Below, in pieces: positions 1 to 10,461 of a stretch of DNA of 64,000 bases. Below the pieces are notes generated by a model, which worked only from the letters and a program-made list of their open reading frames with translations, had not been told where the DNA came from and ran no database searches. A program made the position numbers and the translations under genes. Numbering within the stretch: position 1 is the first letter of the stretch; each line of letters opens with the position of its first letter. This DNA comes from Chloroflexota bacterium (GTDB lineage: Bacteria > Chloroflexota > UBA11872 > UBA12225): positions 343,931-407,930 of the forward strand of contig JAUJOR010000002.1 of NCBI GenBank assembly GCA_030447525.1. The letters are read 5' to 3'.

Positions 1-289
1 AGATATCCCGCAAGGGGACGTAGATGCGGCGCTCCTCATAGAACTCGTAGAGCAGCACTTGCCCAGTGCGGTCATAGATCTGCGTCACCTGAGCCAAGGG
101 ACGGGTGGCCAGATCGCTGGGATTGGGCAATCCCTTGGTTACATAGGCGTACGCCGTGCCCACACCCCCGACCACAGCGGCCGTGCAGCCGACGATCGAG
201 AAGACGGCCGCCACCGCCAAGATCACGAGGAAGCGGTAGCCTCTTGGCTGGGGGCGGTGCATGCGTCGATGGACGAGCGTGCGTGACAC
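1..289 (-). CDS. Penicillin-binding protein (class A, PBP1A-type), N-terminal part only
   Basis: The first 96 codons of a minus-strand gene that runs off the left edge of the window. The product starts at a GTG (289-287), with a basic segment (SRTLVHRRMHRPQPRGYR), then a membrane anchor (about residues 19-45, FLVILAVAAVFSIVGC onward). After that comes the segment QIYDRTGQVLLYEFYEERR, which typically precedes the GT51 transglycosylase domain of bifunctional class A penicillin-binding proteins. Such proteins polymerise and crosslink peptidoglycan on the outer face of the membrane. The catalytic domains lie outside the window, so the class is inferred from this N-terminal signature. GTG 289 is chosen because it gives the full anchor; an internal ATG (codon 10) is possible. 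Confidence 0.72.
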   Translation of the reverse strand, partial: MSRTLVHRRMHRPQPRGYRFLVILAVAAVFSIVGCTAAVVGGVGTAYAYVTKGLPNPSDLATRPLAQVTQIYDRTGQVLLYEFYEERRIYVPLRDI

Positions 290-307
290 GATGTTGTCTT
301 CTTTTCT

Positions 308-347
308 CTGCTAGTGGTCACTGCTAGTGGAATGTTCTGCGAGTATA
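308..347 (-). promoter_or_regulatory. Possible promoter and direct-repeat operator of the penicillin-binding protein gene
   Basis: On the minus strand a TATACT box (347-342) lies about 53 bases before the GTG start. Between the two are two identical 10-base copies of CCACTAGCAG (330-321 and 317-308), spaced 13 bases centre to centre. I see no good -35 hexamer. A repressor binding the direct repeat is one explanation. Confidence 0.3.
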
Positions 348-444
348 ACGGAGTACCGGGAGCGGCAGACCGCCGGGGCCACCCCACCCGAGGCCAGCAG
401 CGGGGGCCACGGGCCTGCTTCCCCTGAACCGGGTACCCGCCCCT

Positions 445-485
445 CGCCGCCCCGGTCCCCCGCCGCCCCGGTCCCCCGCCGCCCT
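445..485. repeat. Short GC-rich tandem repeat (16-base unit, about 2.5 copies)
   Basis: The unit CGCCGCCCCGGTCCCC occurs at 445-460 and 461-476, followed by a partial copy. It sits in the gap 290-659 between the penicillin-binding protein gene and the XRE regulator. Apart from the promoter-like sequence near 340, I see nothing convincing there. Open frames across this gap are low-complexity Pro/Arg/Gly translations typical of non-coding GC-rich DNA. Confidence 0.6.
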
Positions 486-659
486 GGATCTGGCGGCCGG
501 GCGTGTCCACCGCGTGCGCCTGCGCCTCGACCCGCCCGCCGAGCCACCCGGCAGGTGAGCCTGCCGGCGCTAGGGGCCGTCAGCGCAAGAGACTGGCCGT
601 AGGCGAGCTCCGCTGGGACGAGGGGATCGACGCCAGGCGGGAGCCCCGAGAATGCCGGC

Positions 660-2881
<2,222 letters not shown>

Positions 2882-2963
2882 GCCATACACGCCTGAGCGA
2901 TACAGGCACCGCCCGGCCCCTGATACTGCCCACGGCGTGCGCCGCCGGCCACCAACATACAAA

Positions 2964-2994
2964 GGGGGCGGAGGTCTTGTTGACCTCCGCCCCC
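2964..2994. terminator. Hairpin terminator between convergent gmd and groES
   Basis: A perfect 13-base-pair stem (2964-2976 with 2982-2994) with a 5-base loop. The minus-strand side is followed by TTTGTATGTT, so it works best as a rho-independent terminator for groES. The plus-strand side lacks a T tract but could still end gmd transcription. The rest of 2882-3117 holds nothing else I can identify. Confidence 0.7.
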
Positions 2995-3117
2995 TCGTCC
3001 TGTACAAGAAGACGCCCTCTCGTAGACGCGTCTAAGCCGATGTCCAGGTGGCAGGCACCGACGCGTCTCTAGCCAGCCCGGCTCGTGAAGCGAGCCGGCG
3101 CCTGGAGGCGTTACGCC

Positions 3118-3426
3118 TCAGCTCTCGAGGACGGCCAGGATGTCCTTCTCTGAGAGGATTAGGTACTCGTCGTCCTCCAGCTTGATCTCGGTGCCGGCGT
3201 ACTTGGCGTACAGCACCTTCTGGCCTTCCTGGACCTCCGGCTTGACGCGGTCGCCGTTGTCCATCACCCGGCCGGTGCCCACGGCGACGATCACGCCCTC
3301 CTGGGGCTTTTCCTTGGCCGTGTCCGGCAAGACGATGCCGCTGCGGGTCGTCTCCTCACGCTGCGTCGGTCGGACGACCACCTTGTCGCCGAGTGGCTTT
3401 AGCTTGGTCGCAGTTGACTGAGCCAT
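3118..3426 (-). CDS. groES: Co-chaperonin GroES
   Basis: A 102-residue 10-kDa chaperonin, which forms the heptameric lid of the GroEL folding chamber. Recognisable segments are [13 protein letters not shown] at the N-terminus, the GroEL-binding mobile loop ([19 protein letters not shown]), [19 protein letters not shown] and the C-terminal [15 protein letters not shown]. The ATG at 3426 is chosen over upstream starts because AAGGAGG lies about 10 bases before it and the protein then has the family length. A CIRCE element overlaps the promoter. Oddly, groEL does not follow: the next gene downstream is the convergent gmd, so groES is monocistronic here. Confidence 0.95.
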   Translation of the reverse strand: MAQSTATKLKPLGDKVVVRPTQREETTRSGIVLPDTAKEKPQEGVIVAVGTGRVMDNGDRVKPEVQEGQKVLYAKYAGTEIKLEDDEYLILSEKDILAVLES

Positions 3427-3584
3427 GCCGTCTTGTCCTCCTTGATCCCTTGGTACCTGGTGTTCTACGGCCCACGTCTGCAGGCGTGGCCTACTCTTAT
3501 AGAGATGCACGGGCACTCTCCCCGTGCAACCGAGGACCCCAGTGAGCTGTCACCGGTGCCCTCGGTGGGGCGTTGGCGATCTCC

Positions 3585-3614
3585 ATTCTAGCAGTCTTCC
3601 GCCGAGAGTGCTAA
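3585..3614 (-). promoter_or_regulatory. groES promoter with CIRCE operator (HrcA site)
   Basis: The plus strand shows CTAGCAGTC (3588-3596), 9 bases, then GAGTGCTAA (3606-3614). This matches the CIRCE consensus TTAGCACTC-N9-GAGTGCTAA at 16 of 18 positions. On the minus strand the same stretch contains TTAGCA (-35 like, 3614-3609), an 18-base spacer and TAGAAT (3590-3585). HrcA bound there would therefore block polymerase. CIRCE-HrcA control of groES heat-shock genes is established. Confidence 0.85.
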
Positions 3615-3657
3615 CCGCCGGGGTCCGGGCGGTGCCCCGGGCGGACGATGGACGTGC

Positions 3658-3866
3658 TATGCTTGTCTGCGAGACGGGCGCGTCAGGAATCGGTGCGACG
3701 CCTTCAAGTTCTTAGGAGCGCCGATCAAGCTGTCCTCCTTAACCTGCGCCGTCATACCAACGCGTTGTGGGGGGTGGCGCCCGAATCAAAGCGATTGCGC
3801 CGTACGGCGCAATCGAATGGGAGAGGATGCCCGGGTGCCTACGGGTACCCGGGCTTCTCCTTGTTC
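3658..3866 (+). ncRNA. Possible small RNA between groES and the cytochrome c operon
   Basis: No protein-like frame is evident between 3615 and 4065. A TGC-TATGCT extended -10 (3655-3663) is followed by nested complementary segments: 3673-3681 can pair with 3746-3753 (one bulge) and 3689-3696 with 3718-3725. Then come a perfect 24-base palindrome (3792-3815) and a terminator-like hairpin (3829-3836 with 3847-3854, extended by 3820-3824 with 3856-3860) ahead of a T-rich stretch. The same TGCTATGCTT box precedes the tRNA gene at 47.9 kb. The RNA also contains CCTCCTTA, an anti-Shine-Dalgarno-like string. I do not recognise a known RNA family. Confidence 0.3.
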
Positions 3867-4045
3867 TGGGGCGCTGTTCCTGGGCCGGGCGTCGCGGCGC
3901 TGCCTCTCCGGCAGGCCAGCGCCTCAATCCGCAGCGGGCCGGCGCTATGCACCGGCCTCTGGCCAGCACCTGGGGTCACAACTGCTGACGCCTCACCCCT
4001 GACAATGGGGTGAACTCCCGTGGCCCACTGGCCCGGGGCGGCGTG

Positions 4046-4051
4046 TAGAAT
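4046..4051 (+). promoter_or_regulatory. -10 box just upstream of the resB start
   Basis: TAGAAT at 4046-4051 lies 14 bases before the ATG at 4066, with no clear -35. The resulting mRNA would have a leader of only about 8 bases. Similar boxes precede several other genes in the window. Confidence 0.4.
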
Positions 4052-4065
4052 CTCCTCGGGATGGG

Positions 4066-5673
4066 ATGGTCCGGGAGAGGGAGATGGCCGAGTTAGAGGC
4101 GCCCGCCAAGCTCGTCCCTGAGGTGACCACGATCGCTCGGGCGCGCGCCGGCAAGGGTGATGTGGCCGATCGCCTTTGGCGGCTACTTTGCTCGGTGCGT
4201 TTCGCCATGCTCCTCATTGCCCTGGCTGCGGGCGGGGTGATGGCCGGCACGGTGATCATGCAAGCCCCGACCGACGTCCTGCAGTCCCAGGAGACGTTTA
4301 GCGCCTGGCTAGCTCGCCCGCAGCTGCGCTATGGCCAACCGTGGCACACCGTATTCCTGGCCCTGGACTTGTACCGCGTCTTCTCTTCTCTCTGGTGGCG
4401 GGCGCTCCTGGCCGTGCTGACCCTGGCCGTCGTCGTCTGCACGATCAACCGTCTGCCCGGGATCATGGCCAGCGTGCGGCGCCCGGCGGTGAAGGTGCCG
4501 GCCCGCCTCTTCGAGAGGGCCCCCCTTCGTGCTGAGTTCCTCTACGCCGGCCTGACCTCCGAGCAGGCCCAGGTGCAGGCGGCCAAGGTGCTGGCCAGCC
4601 GACGCTTTCGGGTCATCCCCACTCAGGAAGGCCCGGTGAGCTCCGTCTTTGCCGACAAGAACCGCTTTGGCAAGCTGGGAACGTTCCTGAACCACGTTGG
4701 CATTGTCACCATCCTGGGGGCGGGGGTGATGGGCAACGTCCTGGGCTGGCGGGACAATGCGTTCATGGTTCCGGAGGGGAGCAGCCGTCCGGTGGGGCAC
4801 GACACCGGGATCGTCGTCGCCAGCGAGGGCTTCACCGACGAGTATTACCCCACTGGCACGCCCAAGGACTACCGCAGCGACCTGGTCCTGCTAAAAGAGG
4901 GGCGGGAGGTGGCACGCAAGACTATCCGCGTCAACGACCCGCTGGAATTCAACGGAATCACCTTCCATCAGGCCTTTTTCGGGCCCGCGGTGGTCATGCG
5001 TGTCAAGGACGCCCAGGGAGCCACTGCGTTCGAGGACGGCGTCGCCCTGGGGTACGAGTTCAACGGCACCGGTGTGTCTCGCAACGGGGGCTTCTTTATC
5101 CTCGGCAACCGGCGCATGGCTGTGTACGTCCTCGTACCGGCGGCGCAGCGGGGGCCCGATCCGGATATCCCTGCCGGCGCCGTCCGGCTCGAGATCTTCG
5201 AGCCCCGCCAGGCGCGCCCCTCAGCCATCGAGACGTTGCCGCAGGGGACACCGCGAGAGATCCTGGGCTACACTTTTGAGTTCGTCCGTGAGCGTCAGTT
5301 CTCCGGCCTGCAGCTGGTGCATAACCCGGCCATCAACCTGACCTGGTTCGCGGCCGCTTGCATGATGGCCGGCATCCTTGCCGTGTTCAACTTCCCGCTG
5401 CGCCGGGTGTGGATCCGCGCCGAGGCGGCCGGCGGCGCCGAGGGAGGAGATGTCCAGCGGCACGGGCTGAGCGAGGTGGGGGCGCAGTACGATGTCCGCC
5501 TGCGTCTGGCGGCGGTCAGCAATCGCGACGTGCTGTTCGCCCGCGAGTTCGAGTCCCTGGCCCTGGCGATCGACCGGGAGATCGCCCCGCTGGCCCAGCC
5601 CGCGAGCGGTCGGGAGCCGGCGGCCGGACAGATGATTGGGCGCGTGACCGACCAGGCGCCGGTACGCGGTTAA
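4066..5673 (+). CDS. resB: Cytochrome c biogenesis protein ResB (Ccs1 family)
   Basis: A 535-residue membrane protein of System II cytochrome c maturation. With CcsA it forms the synthetase that moves haem across the membrane and attaches it to apocytochrome CXXCH motifs. Membrane segments are visible at about residues 45-65 (FAMLLIALAAGGVMAG), 105-125, 205-225 (LNHVGIVTILGAGVMGNVLGW, containing the conserved-type His) and 425-445. A large extracytoplasmic domain lies between the last two, with the typical NDPLEFNGITFHQAFFG. ATG 4066 and ATG 4084 are both possible starts. It is the first gene of a resB-ccsA-thioredoxin operon, and the next gene begins 12 bases after its stop. Confidence 0.9.
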   Translation: MVREREMAELEAPAKLVPEVTTIARARAGKGDVADRLWRLLCSVRFAMLLIALAAGGVMAGTVIMQAPTDVLQSQETFSAWLARPQLRYGQPWHTVFLALDLYRVFSSLWWRALLAVLTLAVVVCTINRLPGIMASVRRPAVKVPARLFERAPLRAEFLYAGLTSEQAQVQAAKVLASRRFRVIPTQEGPVSSVFADKNRFGKLGTFLNHVGIVTILGAGVMGNVLGWRDNAFMVPEGSSRPVGHDTGIVVASEGFTDEYYPTGTPKDYRSDLVLLKEGREVARKTIRVNDPLEFNGITFHQAFFGPAVVMRVKDAQGATAFEDGVALGYEFNGTGVSRNGGFFILGNRRMAVYVLVPAAQRGPDPDIPAGAVRLEIFEPRQARPSAIETLPQGTPREILGYTFEFVRERQFSGLQLVHNPAINLTWFAAACMMAGILAVFNFPLRRVWIRAEAAGGAEGGDVQRHGLSEVGAQYDVRLRLAAVSNRDVLFAREFESLALAIDREIAPLAQPASGREPAAGQMIGRVTDQAPVRG

Positions 5674-5685
5674 GGTTTGGAGAGC

Positions 5686-6492
5686 ATGGCAGTCTTGTCT
5701 TACTACGCCTTCACGGCGGCCTTCATCACCTTCGGAGTGGCTCTCCTGGCGTATCTATGGTACTCCGTGGGCCAGCAAAAGGAGGCCGGGCGCTTCGCCA
5801 CCTTCTTCACCTACAACGGCGCCGCCCTGCTCACTGCTTCCTTGGGGGCGCGGTGGATTGCCGCCGGCCATCCCCCCTACTCCAATCAGTTTGAGTTCGC
5901 CACCAGCTTCGCCTGGGGCACGGCCGCCACCTATCTCTACCTCGAGAACCGCTACCGGCTGCGGGGTATGGGACTGGTGGTGATCGGCGTCGCCTTCGCT
6001 CTGCTGGCCTACGCCAGCATCCTGCCGGCCCGCATCGACCCGTTGATCGCGGCCCTCCAGAATCGCCCGCTGCTGACGATCCACGTGGCCATGGCCATCA
6101 TCTCCTACGGGGCCTTTGCCTGTGCCTTCGCCGCCGGCTTGCTCTACCTGGTCAACCGCCAGGGGCAGATCGGCTTCCTGCCCCATCCAGACGTCCTAGA
6201 CGAGATCGGCTATAAGTCCGTGATCATCGGGTTCCCGGCACAAACGCTCTTGCTCATCCTCGGCTCCGTGTGGGCCAACGTGGCCTGGGGGGCGTATTGG
6301 AGCTGGGATCCCAAGGAGACGGCGGCCCTCTTCACCTGGCTCATCTACGGCGTCTACCTCCATGCCCGTGCCCAACGAGGCTGGCACGGAGTGCGTACCT
6401 CGTGGCTGCTGCTGGCCGGCTTCGGCGCCGTGCTGTTTACCTTCTTCGGGAACTACTTTCTCGGTGGCCTCCATACCTACTCTGGCCTCTAA
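5686..6492 (+). CDS. ccsA: Cytochrome c biogenesis protein CcsA/ResC (haem handling)
   Basis: A 268-residue polytopic membrane protein of the haem-handling superfamily, partner of ResB. The haem-binding tryptophan-rich motif is clear (WGAYWSWDPKETAALFTWL). Conserved histidines are visible in IHVAMAIISYGAF and in the C-terminal YLHARAQRGWHG. About eight membrane helices are evident. ATG 5686 is preceded by GGAG; TTG 5677 is an alternative. It lies directly downstream of resB, as expected for this two-subunit synthetase. Confidence 0.92.
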   Translation: MAVLSYYAFTAAFITFGVALLAYLWYSVGQQKEAGRFATFFTYNGAALLTASLGARWIAAGHPPYSNQFEFATSFAWGTAATYLYLENRYRLRGMGLVVIGVAFALLAYASILPARIDPLIAALQNRPLLTIHVAMAIISYGAFACAFAAGLLYLVNRQGQIGFLPHPDVLDEIGYKSVIIGFPAQTLLLILGSVWANVAWGAYWSWDPKETAALFTWLIYGVYLHARAQRGWHGVRTSWLLLAGFGAVLFTFFGNYFLGGLHTYSGL

Positions 6493-7159
6493 GACGTCCG
6501 GTGCAGACCCGGAGGGCCCGCCGGGGGGTCCCCCCCTGCCTGTGGCACCCGGCCGACGCGGGAGCGGCCTGCTCGCTCGCCTCGGTCTGGCGGGGATCAC
6601 GGTCGTCTCCCTCGTCTTTTTCGCCGCCTACGCCGCCGTGATGGCATCACGGGTCGACGAGCTTGGCGTCGGCGACCCTGTAGCTATCGACGTCCCCGGC
6701 CGGGCCTCCTCGGCCTTTGGCGTTGGGCAGCGCGCCCCGGACTTCGAGCTGGAGACACTCGACGGACAGCGGGTGAAGCTCTCCGACTTCGCCGGCCGGC
6801 CGGTCTGGATCAACGTCTGGGCTTCATGGTGCGCCCCCTGCCGGGCGGAGATGCCGGATATCGAGCAGGTGTACCGGGAAACGCTCCCCGCCACCTCTCC
6901 GGTCGAAGCACCGGCGGGACCCGTCGTGCTGTTGGTCAGCCTGGGCGAAGATCCAGCCGTGGTGCGACGCTACGTTGAGAGCACCCGCTACCAGCTCCCC
7001 GTGCTGCTGGACCCTGACTTTGCCATCGCCGATGGCTACCGCATCACCGGCTTACCAACGCACTTCTTTATTGATCGCAGCGGCGTCATTCGCGACCTGG
7101 CTATAGGCGGGCTCAAGCCGAACGGGATGCGGGCGCGGCTGGCCAGGATCAGCGGGTAG
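6464..7159 (+). CDS. Membrane-anchored thiol-disulfide oxidoreductase (ResA/TlpA type)
   Basis: A thioredoxin-fold protein that in System II keeps apocytochrome cysteines reduced for haem attachment. One N-terminal membrane anchor (GLAGITVVSLVFFAAYAAVM) is followed by VGQRAPDFELETLDGQRVKL, the active site WASWCAPCRAEMPD (CXXC) and the cis-proline region GLPTHFFIDRSG. The start is uncertain. GTG 6464 overlaps the end of ccsA, and GTG 6542 would give a shorter protein beginning just before the anchor. The operon position agrees with a ResA role. Confidence 0.85.
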   Translation: MASIPTLASKTSGADPEGPPGGPPLPVAPGRRGSGLLARLGLAGITVVSLVFFAAYAAVMASRVDELGVGDPVAIDVPGRASSAFGVGQRAPDFELETLDGQRVKLSDFAGRPVWINVWASWCAPCRAEMPDIEQVYRETLPATSPVEAPAGPVVLLVSLGEDPAVVRRYVESTRYQLPVLLDPDFAIADGYRITGLPTHFFIDRSGVIRDLAIGGLKPNGMRARLARISG

Positions 7160-7228
7160 TGGCGTGGCGCGTGCGGCCCCGGGTGCCGGCCCCGCCCAGA
7201 CGGCGGCCGTCCGGTCACTATCCGGTCA

Positions 7229-8323
7229 CTAAGCCAGGCGCAGGCTGGGAGCGATGTCCAGGTCCCACCCGGCGATCTCTCCGGCCTGCAGGCGGAAATA
7301 TCCGGCGGCGGCGATCATGGCGGCGTTGTCGGTGCAGAATCTGAGCTCTGGTGTCAGCACAGGCACCGGGGCGCGGGCAGACAAGACTTCCCGCAAGCGC
7401 CCGTTGGCGGCCACACCCCCGGCAAGGGCGATCTGGCGCGCCCCCAGGGCCTCGGCTGCCCGGCAGGTCTTGCCTGCCAGGACGTCCACCACCGCTTCTT
7501 GAAAGGCCGCCGCCAGCAAGGCTGTTTCCGACTGCTGGAGCGAGGCGTCCGCCGCGGTGGCACTGCCGGCCTCAGCGGCGCGGCCGGCGGCCACCAGTGC
7601 CAGGCGCGAGGGGTTGCCCACCGGCCCGGACACTCCCCCTTCCACCAGCCTGAGCACCGCCGTCTTGAGTCCGCTGAAGCTGAAGTCGAAGCCACCGCGC
7701 AGCCACGGCCGGGTGAGCTGGAGGCGCTCCGGTATGTCCCCTGGCGCGATCGAGGCAGCCGCTCGTTCCACCGCGGGACCGCCGGGGTAGCCCAGCCCCA
7801 GGATACGGGCCACTTTGTCGAACGCCTCTCCGGCGGCGTCGTCCCGCGTGCGACCCAGGAGCCGGTACTTGCCGTGGTCCTCCATCAAAACGAGCTCAGT
7901 GTGCCCCCCAGACACCACCAGGCAGAGCAGGGGAAAGAGCGGGGCGGCGCCGGCCGTCAGCCAGTTCGCATAGACGTGCCCCTCTAGGTGATTGACCGCC
8001 ACCAGGGGCAGCCCTCTGCCGGCGGCGACGGCCTTGGCCACGTTCACGCCCACCAGGAGCGAGCCGGCCAGTCCGGGCCCGCGGCTGACGGCCACGGCCC
8101 CGACATCGTCCCACGAGGCACCGGCCTCCGCCAGGGCCCGGTGCACCGCCGGCATGATGCCCAGGACGTGCTGGCGGGAGGCCAGCTCCGGGACGACGCC
8201 CCCGAAGCGCCGGTGCAAGTCTTCCTGGCTAAAGACCACATTGCTCCGCACCTCGCGCCCCCCCCGTACGAGGGCGGCCGCCGTCTCGTCGCAGCTCGTC
8301 TCGATGCCCAGCACGCTTGTCAT
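7229..8323 (-). CDS. tsaD: tRNA N6-adenosine threonylcarbamoyltransferase TsaD
   Basis: A 364-residue Kae1/Qri7/TsaD family protein that transfers the threonylcarbamoyl group to A37 of ANN-decoding tRNAs (t6A). Signatures are [14 protein letters not shown] at the N-terminus, the metal-binding [11 protein letters not shown] (HxxxH), [12 protein letters not shown], and [11 protein letters not shown]. It is slightly longer than typical (about 340) because of an Ala/Ser-rich insertion near residues 235-260. It is the last gene of tsaE-tsaB-rimI-tsaD, starting 14 bases after rimI. The fold is that of the ASKHA ATPases, and TsaB in the same operon is its partner. Confidence 0.96.
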   Translation of the reverse strand: MTSVLGIETSCDETAAALVRGGREVRSNVVFSQEDLHRRFGGVVPELASRQHVLGIMPAVHRALAEAGASWDDVGAVAVSRGPGLAGSLLVGVNVAKAVAAGRGLPLVAVNHLEGHVYANWLTAGAAPLFPLLCLVVSGGHTELVLMEDHGKYRLLGRTRDDAAGEAFDKVARILGLGYPGGPAVERAAASIAPGDIPERLQLTRPWLRGGFDFSFSGLKTAVLRLVEGGVSGPVGNPSRLALVAAGRAAEAGSATAADASLQQSETALLAAAFQEAVVDVLAGKTCRAAEALGARQIALAGGVAANGRLREVLSARAPVPVLTPELRFCTDNAAMIAAAGYFRLQAGEIAGWDLDIAPSLRLA

Positions 8324-8337
8324 GAGGAGGCCAGGCG

Positions 8338-8973
8338 CTACAGGGTACTCGTCCAGGTGAGGCGGCGGGCGAGCTCAGCTTTTTGCGCCGCCAAGCGCTC
8401 GCGGAACTCTGCCGAGCGGAGCTCGTCGCTCCACATCACCACCGCGTCCTCGTTGTTGTCCGTGTAGTAGCGTTGCCGGACTCCAGCCTGGCGAAACCCC
8501 AGCTTCTCATACAGGGCGCGGGCGACGTTATTGCTCACCCGCACTTCAAGCGTCACCCAGCGGGCGTTGAGGTCCATCGCCATCTGGCACAGGCTGAGCA
8601 TGAGCAGCTCGCCTAGGCCCCGACCTCGCAGGGCCGGGTGTACCGCAATGGAGGTGACGTGGGCCTCGTCCATCATCAGCCACAGGCCTCCGTAGCCGAT
8701 CACCGCGTCAGTCCCCTCTGGGGCGGCCCATCGCTCTCCCGGCAGGGGGAGCAGCGACAGGGGAAAGGGACGGCGCGCCTCCCTGGGTCTGGGGGGCGGC
8801 GGGGGGTCGCCCGGGCCTGGCTCGTACCGAACGACGATGTAGCGGGCCAGGCGGTTTTGCTCCAGCTCGCGCTTGTAGGAGTTGGCCGGCCAGGTCATGC
8901 TGAACGAGAGGCGCTCGATCTCGATGACCTCTGGGATGTCCCGCAGCGTCATGGCGTCAAGCCGGTAGGGCAC
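8338..8973 (-). CDS. rimI: GNAT acetyltransferase, RimI-like (ribosomal protein alanine N-acetyltransferase)
   Basis: A GNAT-fold N-acetyltransferase. RimI acetylates the N-terminal alanine of ribosomal protein S18 and is commonly encoded with tsaB/tsaD. Visible features are [17 protein letters not shown], the acetyl-CoA loop [35 protein letters not shown] and [13 protein letters not shown] near the end, all characteristic of RimI. A Pro/Arg-rich insertion (about residues 55-80) makes it longer than the usual 150. The GTG at 8973 places [12 protein letters not shown] at the start; the ATG at 8949 and an upstream ATG at 9045 are alternatives. Confidence 0.88.
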   Translation of the reverse strand: MPYRLDAMTLRDIPEVIEIERLSFSMTWPANSYKRELEQNRLARYIVVRYEPGPGDPPPPPRPREARRPFPLSLLPLPGERWAAPEGTDAVIGYGGLWLMMDEAHVTSIAVHPALRGRGLGELLMLSLCQMAMDLNARWVTLEVRVSNNVARALYEKLGFRQAGVRQRYYTDNNEDAVVMWSDELRSAEFRERLAAQKAELARRLTWTSTL

Positions 8974-9226
8974 GCGTCGGGTCTCTTCTAGAGCGCTGCT
9001 GGAGGCAGGATGGCGCAGTCTCTTGCACCTGACATGGTACGGCACTGTCCAGCAGGCGCCAGAAAGTAGACACTACGCCCTCTCCAGCACGCTACTCGGT
9101 ACGACGCACCCCGCCGTGACGCATCCCATCTCCCGCCTGATCAACACGCTGGTGCAACGTTCCGTGTTATGGCCCCACGCCCCTAAAACGCGGCCGGAGC
9201 GTCACCGATGACCCCCTGTCTTCGCC

Positions 9227-9964
9227 CTAGCGGGTGCGCTGGAGGTAGATTGGCTGCAGGGACGGGGCATCTGGGGGCGGTCCCTCGGACAGGCGCCCCA
9301 TCGCCAGCTCCGCCAGATAGGCCGGGCGGCGCAAGGCGGCCGCCGGAGAGGCGCAGCGCACTGCCCCTCCGGTGAGGCGCGTCAGACGGGCAACCAGCTC
9401 GGCGCTCAGCTCACCACCCACGTAGACCCGACCGGCGGCGGTCAGACGCTCGGCCAGCTCGTCCGCCGTGACCACGGCGTACTCCCCGATTCGGAGCAGC
9501 GCCCCCCGGCTGCGCCGGTAGAGGGCTATGTAGTACTGGCCCCGTCCGGCCTCGACGACGGCGCACAGCGTTGTTCCGGCCCCTTGGTGCTGGTAGGCGA
9601 CGGCGTCCAATGTGGCTACCCCTAGCAGGGGGATCCGCAGGGCCAGGGCCAATCCCTTCCCCAGACTGAGGCCCACCCGCAGTCCGGAAAAGGAGCCCGG
9701 ACCTGTGCCGACGGCGACGGCCTGCAGGTGCTGCGCCATCACGCCGGCGCGCTCCCAGAGCCTGGCCGCCGCCGGCAGGACCTGGGACGTTTGCTGCCCC
9801 CCGGCCCGCCACGTCTCTTCCCCCAGCACCAGCGGGCCGCGACAAAGGGCCACTCCCCCTACGCCAGACGCCGTGTCCAGGGCCAGCAGGAGGGGCCCGG
9901 GGGTCTCCGGGCTCGTCTGCCATGGGAGGGGCGCGCCGGCGACGCGCACCGGTCCGGCGCTCAT
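9227..9964 (-). CDS. tsaB: tRNA threonylcarbamoyladenosine biosynthesis protein TsaB
   Basis: A 245-residue ASKHA-fold partner of TsaD needed for t6A synthesis. LLALDTASGVGGVAL, the GTGPGSFSGLRVGLSLGKGL motif and LLGVATLDAVAYQH are diagnostic. ATG 9964 overlaps the tsaE stop (TGATG), which supports this start. The catalytic-type residues of TsaD are absent, as expected for TsaB. The C-terminal third is divergent, as usual. The 262 bases between this gene and rimI (8974-9226) hold no gene I can support. Confidence 0.93.
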   Translation of the reverse strand: MSAGPVRVAGAPLPWQTSPETPGPLLLALDTASGVGGVALCRGPLVLGEETWRAGGQQTSQVLPAAARLWERAGVMAQHLQAVAVGTGPGSFSGLRVGLSLGKGLALALRIPLLGVATLDAVAYQHQGAGTTLCAVVEAGRGQYYIALYRRSRGALLRIGEYAVVTADELAERLTAAGRVYVGGELSAELVARLTRLTGGAVRCASPAAALRRPAYLAELAMGRLSEGPPPDAPSLQPIYLQRTR

Positions 9965-10461
9965 CAGACGGTGGGCCGGAGGCCGGTCCCACGGGCCAGG
10001 GCGCCCTGCAGCTCCCGGGGGCGATTTCCGGCGGCTGTGAGGCGGATTAGCCGTGTATCGTCCTCCTCCCCAGGGAGGAGGACGATCCGTAGATGCTCCG
10101 GTGGCATCAACCCGGCGGCTCGCTCGGGCCACTCCACCACGGCGACGCCGTTGCCCCCCAGGTATTCCTGCAAGCCAATCAGCGCGGCGTCGGTATCGCC
10201 GGCCAGGCGGTAGAGGTCGACGTGGTACATGGGCACACGCCCGGCGTGTTCGTGGATCAGGGTGAAGGTCGGGCTGGTCACCGGATCGGCCACGCCCAGC
10301 CCAATGGCTACACCCTGGGCGAACACGGTCTTGCCCGCCCCCAGCCGTCCCTCCAGGAGCAGGACGTCACCCGTCGCCAGCAGGGCGCCGAGGAGGGCAC
10401 CCACCCGCCGGGTCTCGTCCGGGCTGTGGCTGACCATGTCCAGCACCGGGGCCGCGCTCAT
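9964..10461 (-). CDS. tsaE: tRNA threonylcarbamoyladenosine biosynthesis ATPase TsaE
   Basis: A 165-residue P-loop ATPase that activates the TsaB-TsaD complex in t6A synthesis. Motifs are Walker A in LEGRLGAGKTVFAQG, TSPTFTLIHEH, MYHVDLYRL and VVEWPERA (Walker B region), all in family order. ATG 10461 gives the normal family length; upstream in-frame starts would add a low-complexity tail. It is the first gene of the minus-strand tsaE-tsaB-rimI-tsaD group. TsaC/YwlC, the other required enzyme, is not in the window. Confidence 0.93.
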   Translation of the reverse strand: MSAAPVLDMVSHSPDETRRVGALLGALLATGDVLLLEGRLGAGKTVFAQGVAIGLGVADPVTSPTFTLIHEHAGRVPMYHVDLYRLAGDTDAALIGLQEYLGGNGVAVVEWPERAAGLMPPEHLRIVLLPGEEDDTRLIRLTAAGNRPRELQGALARGTGLRPTV

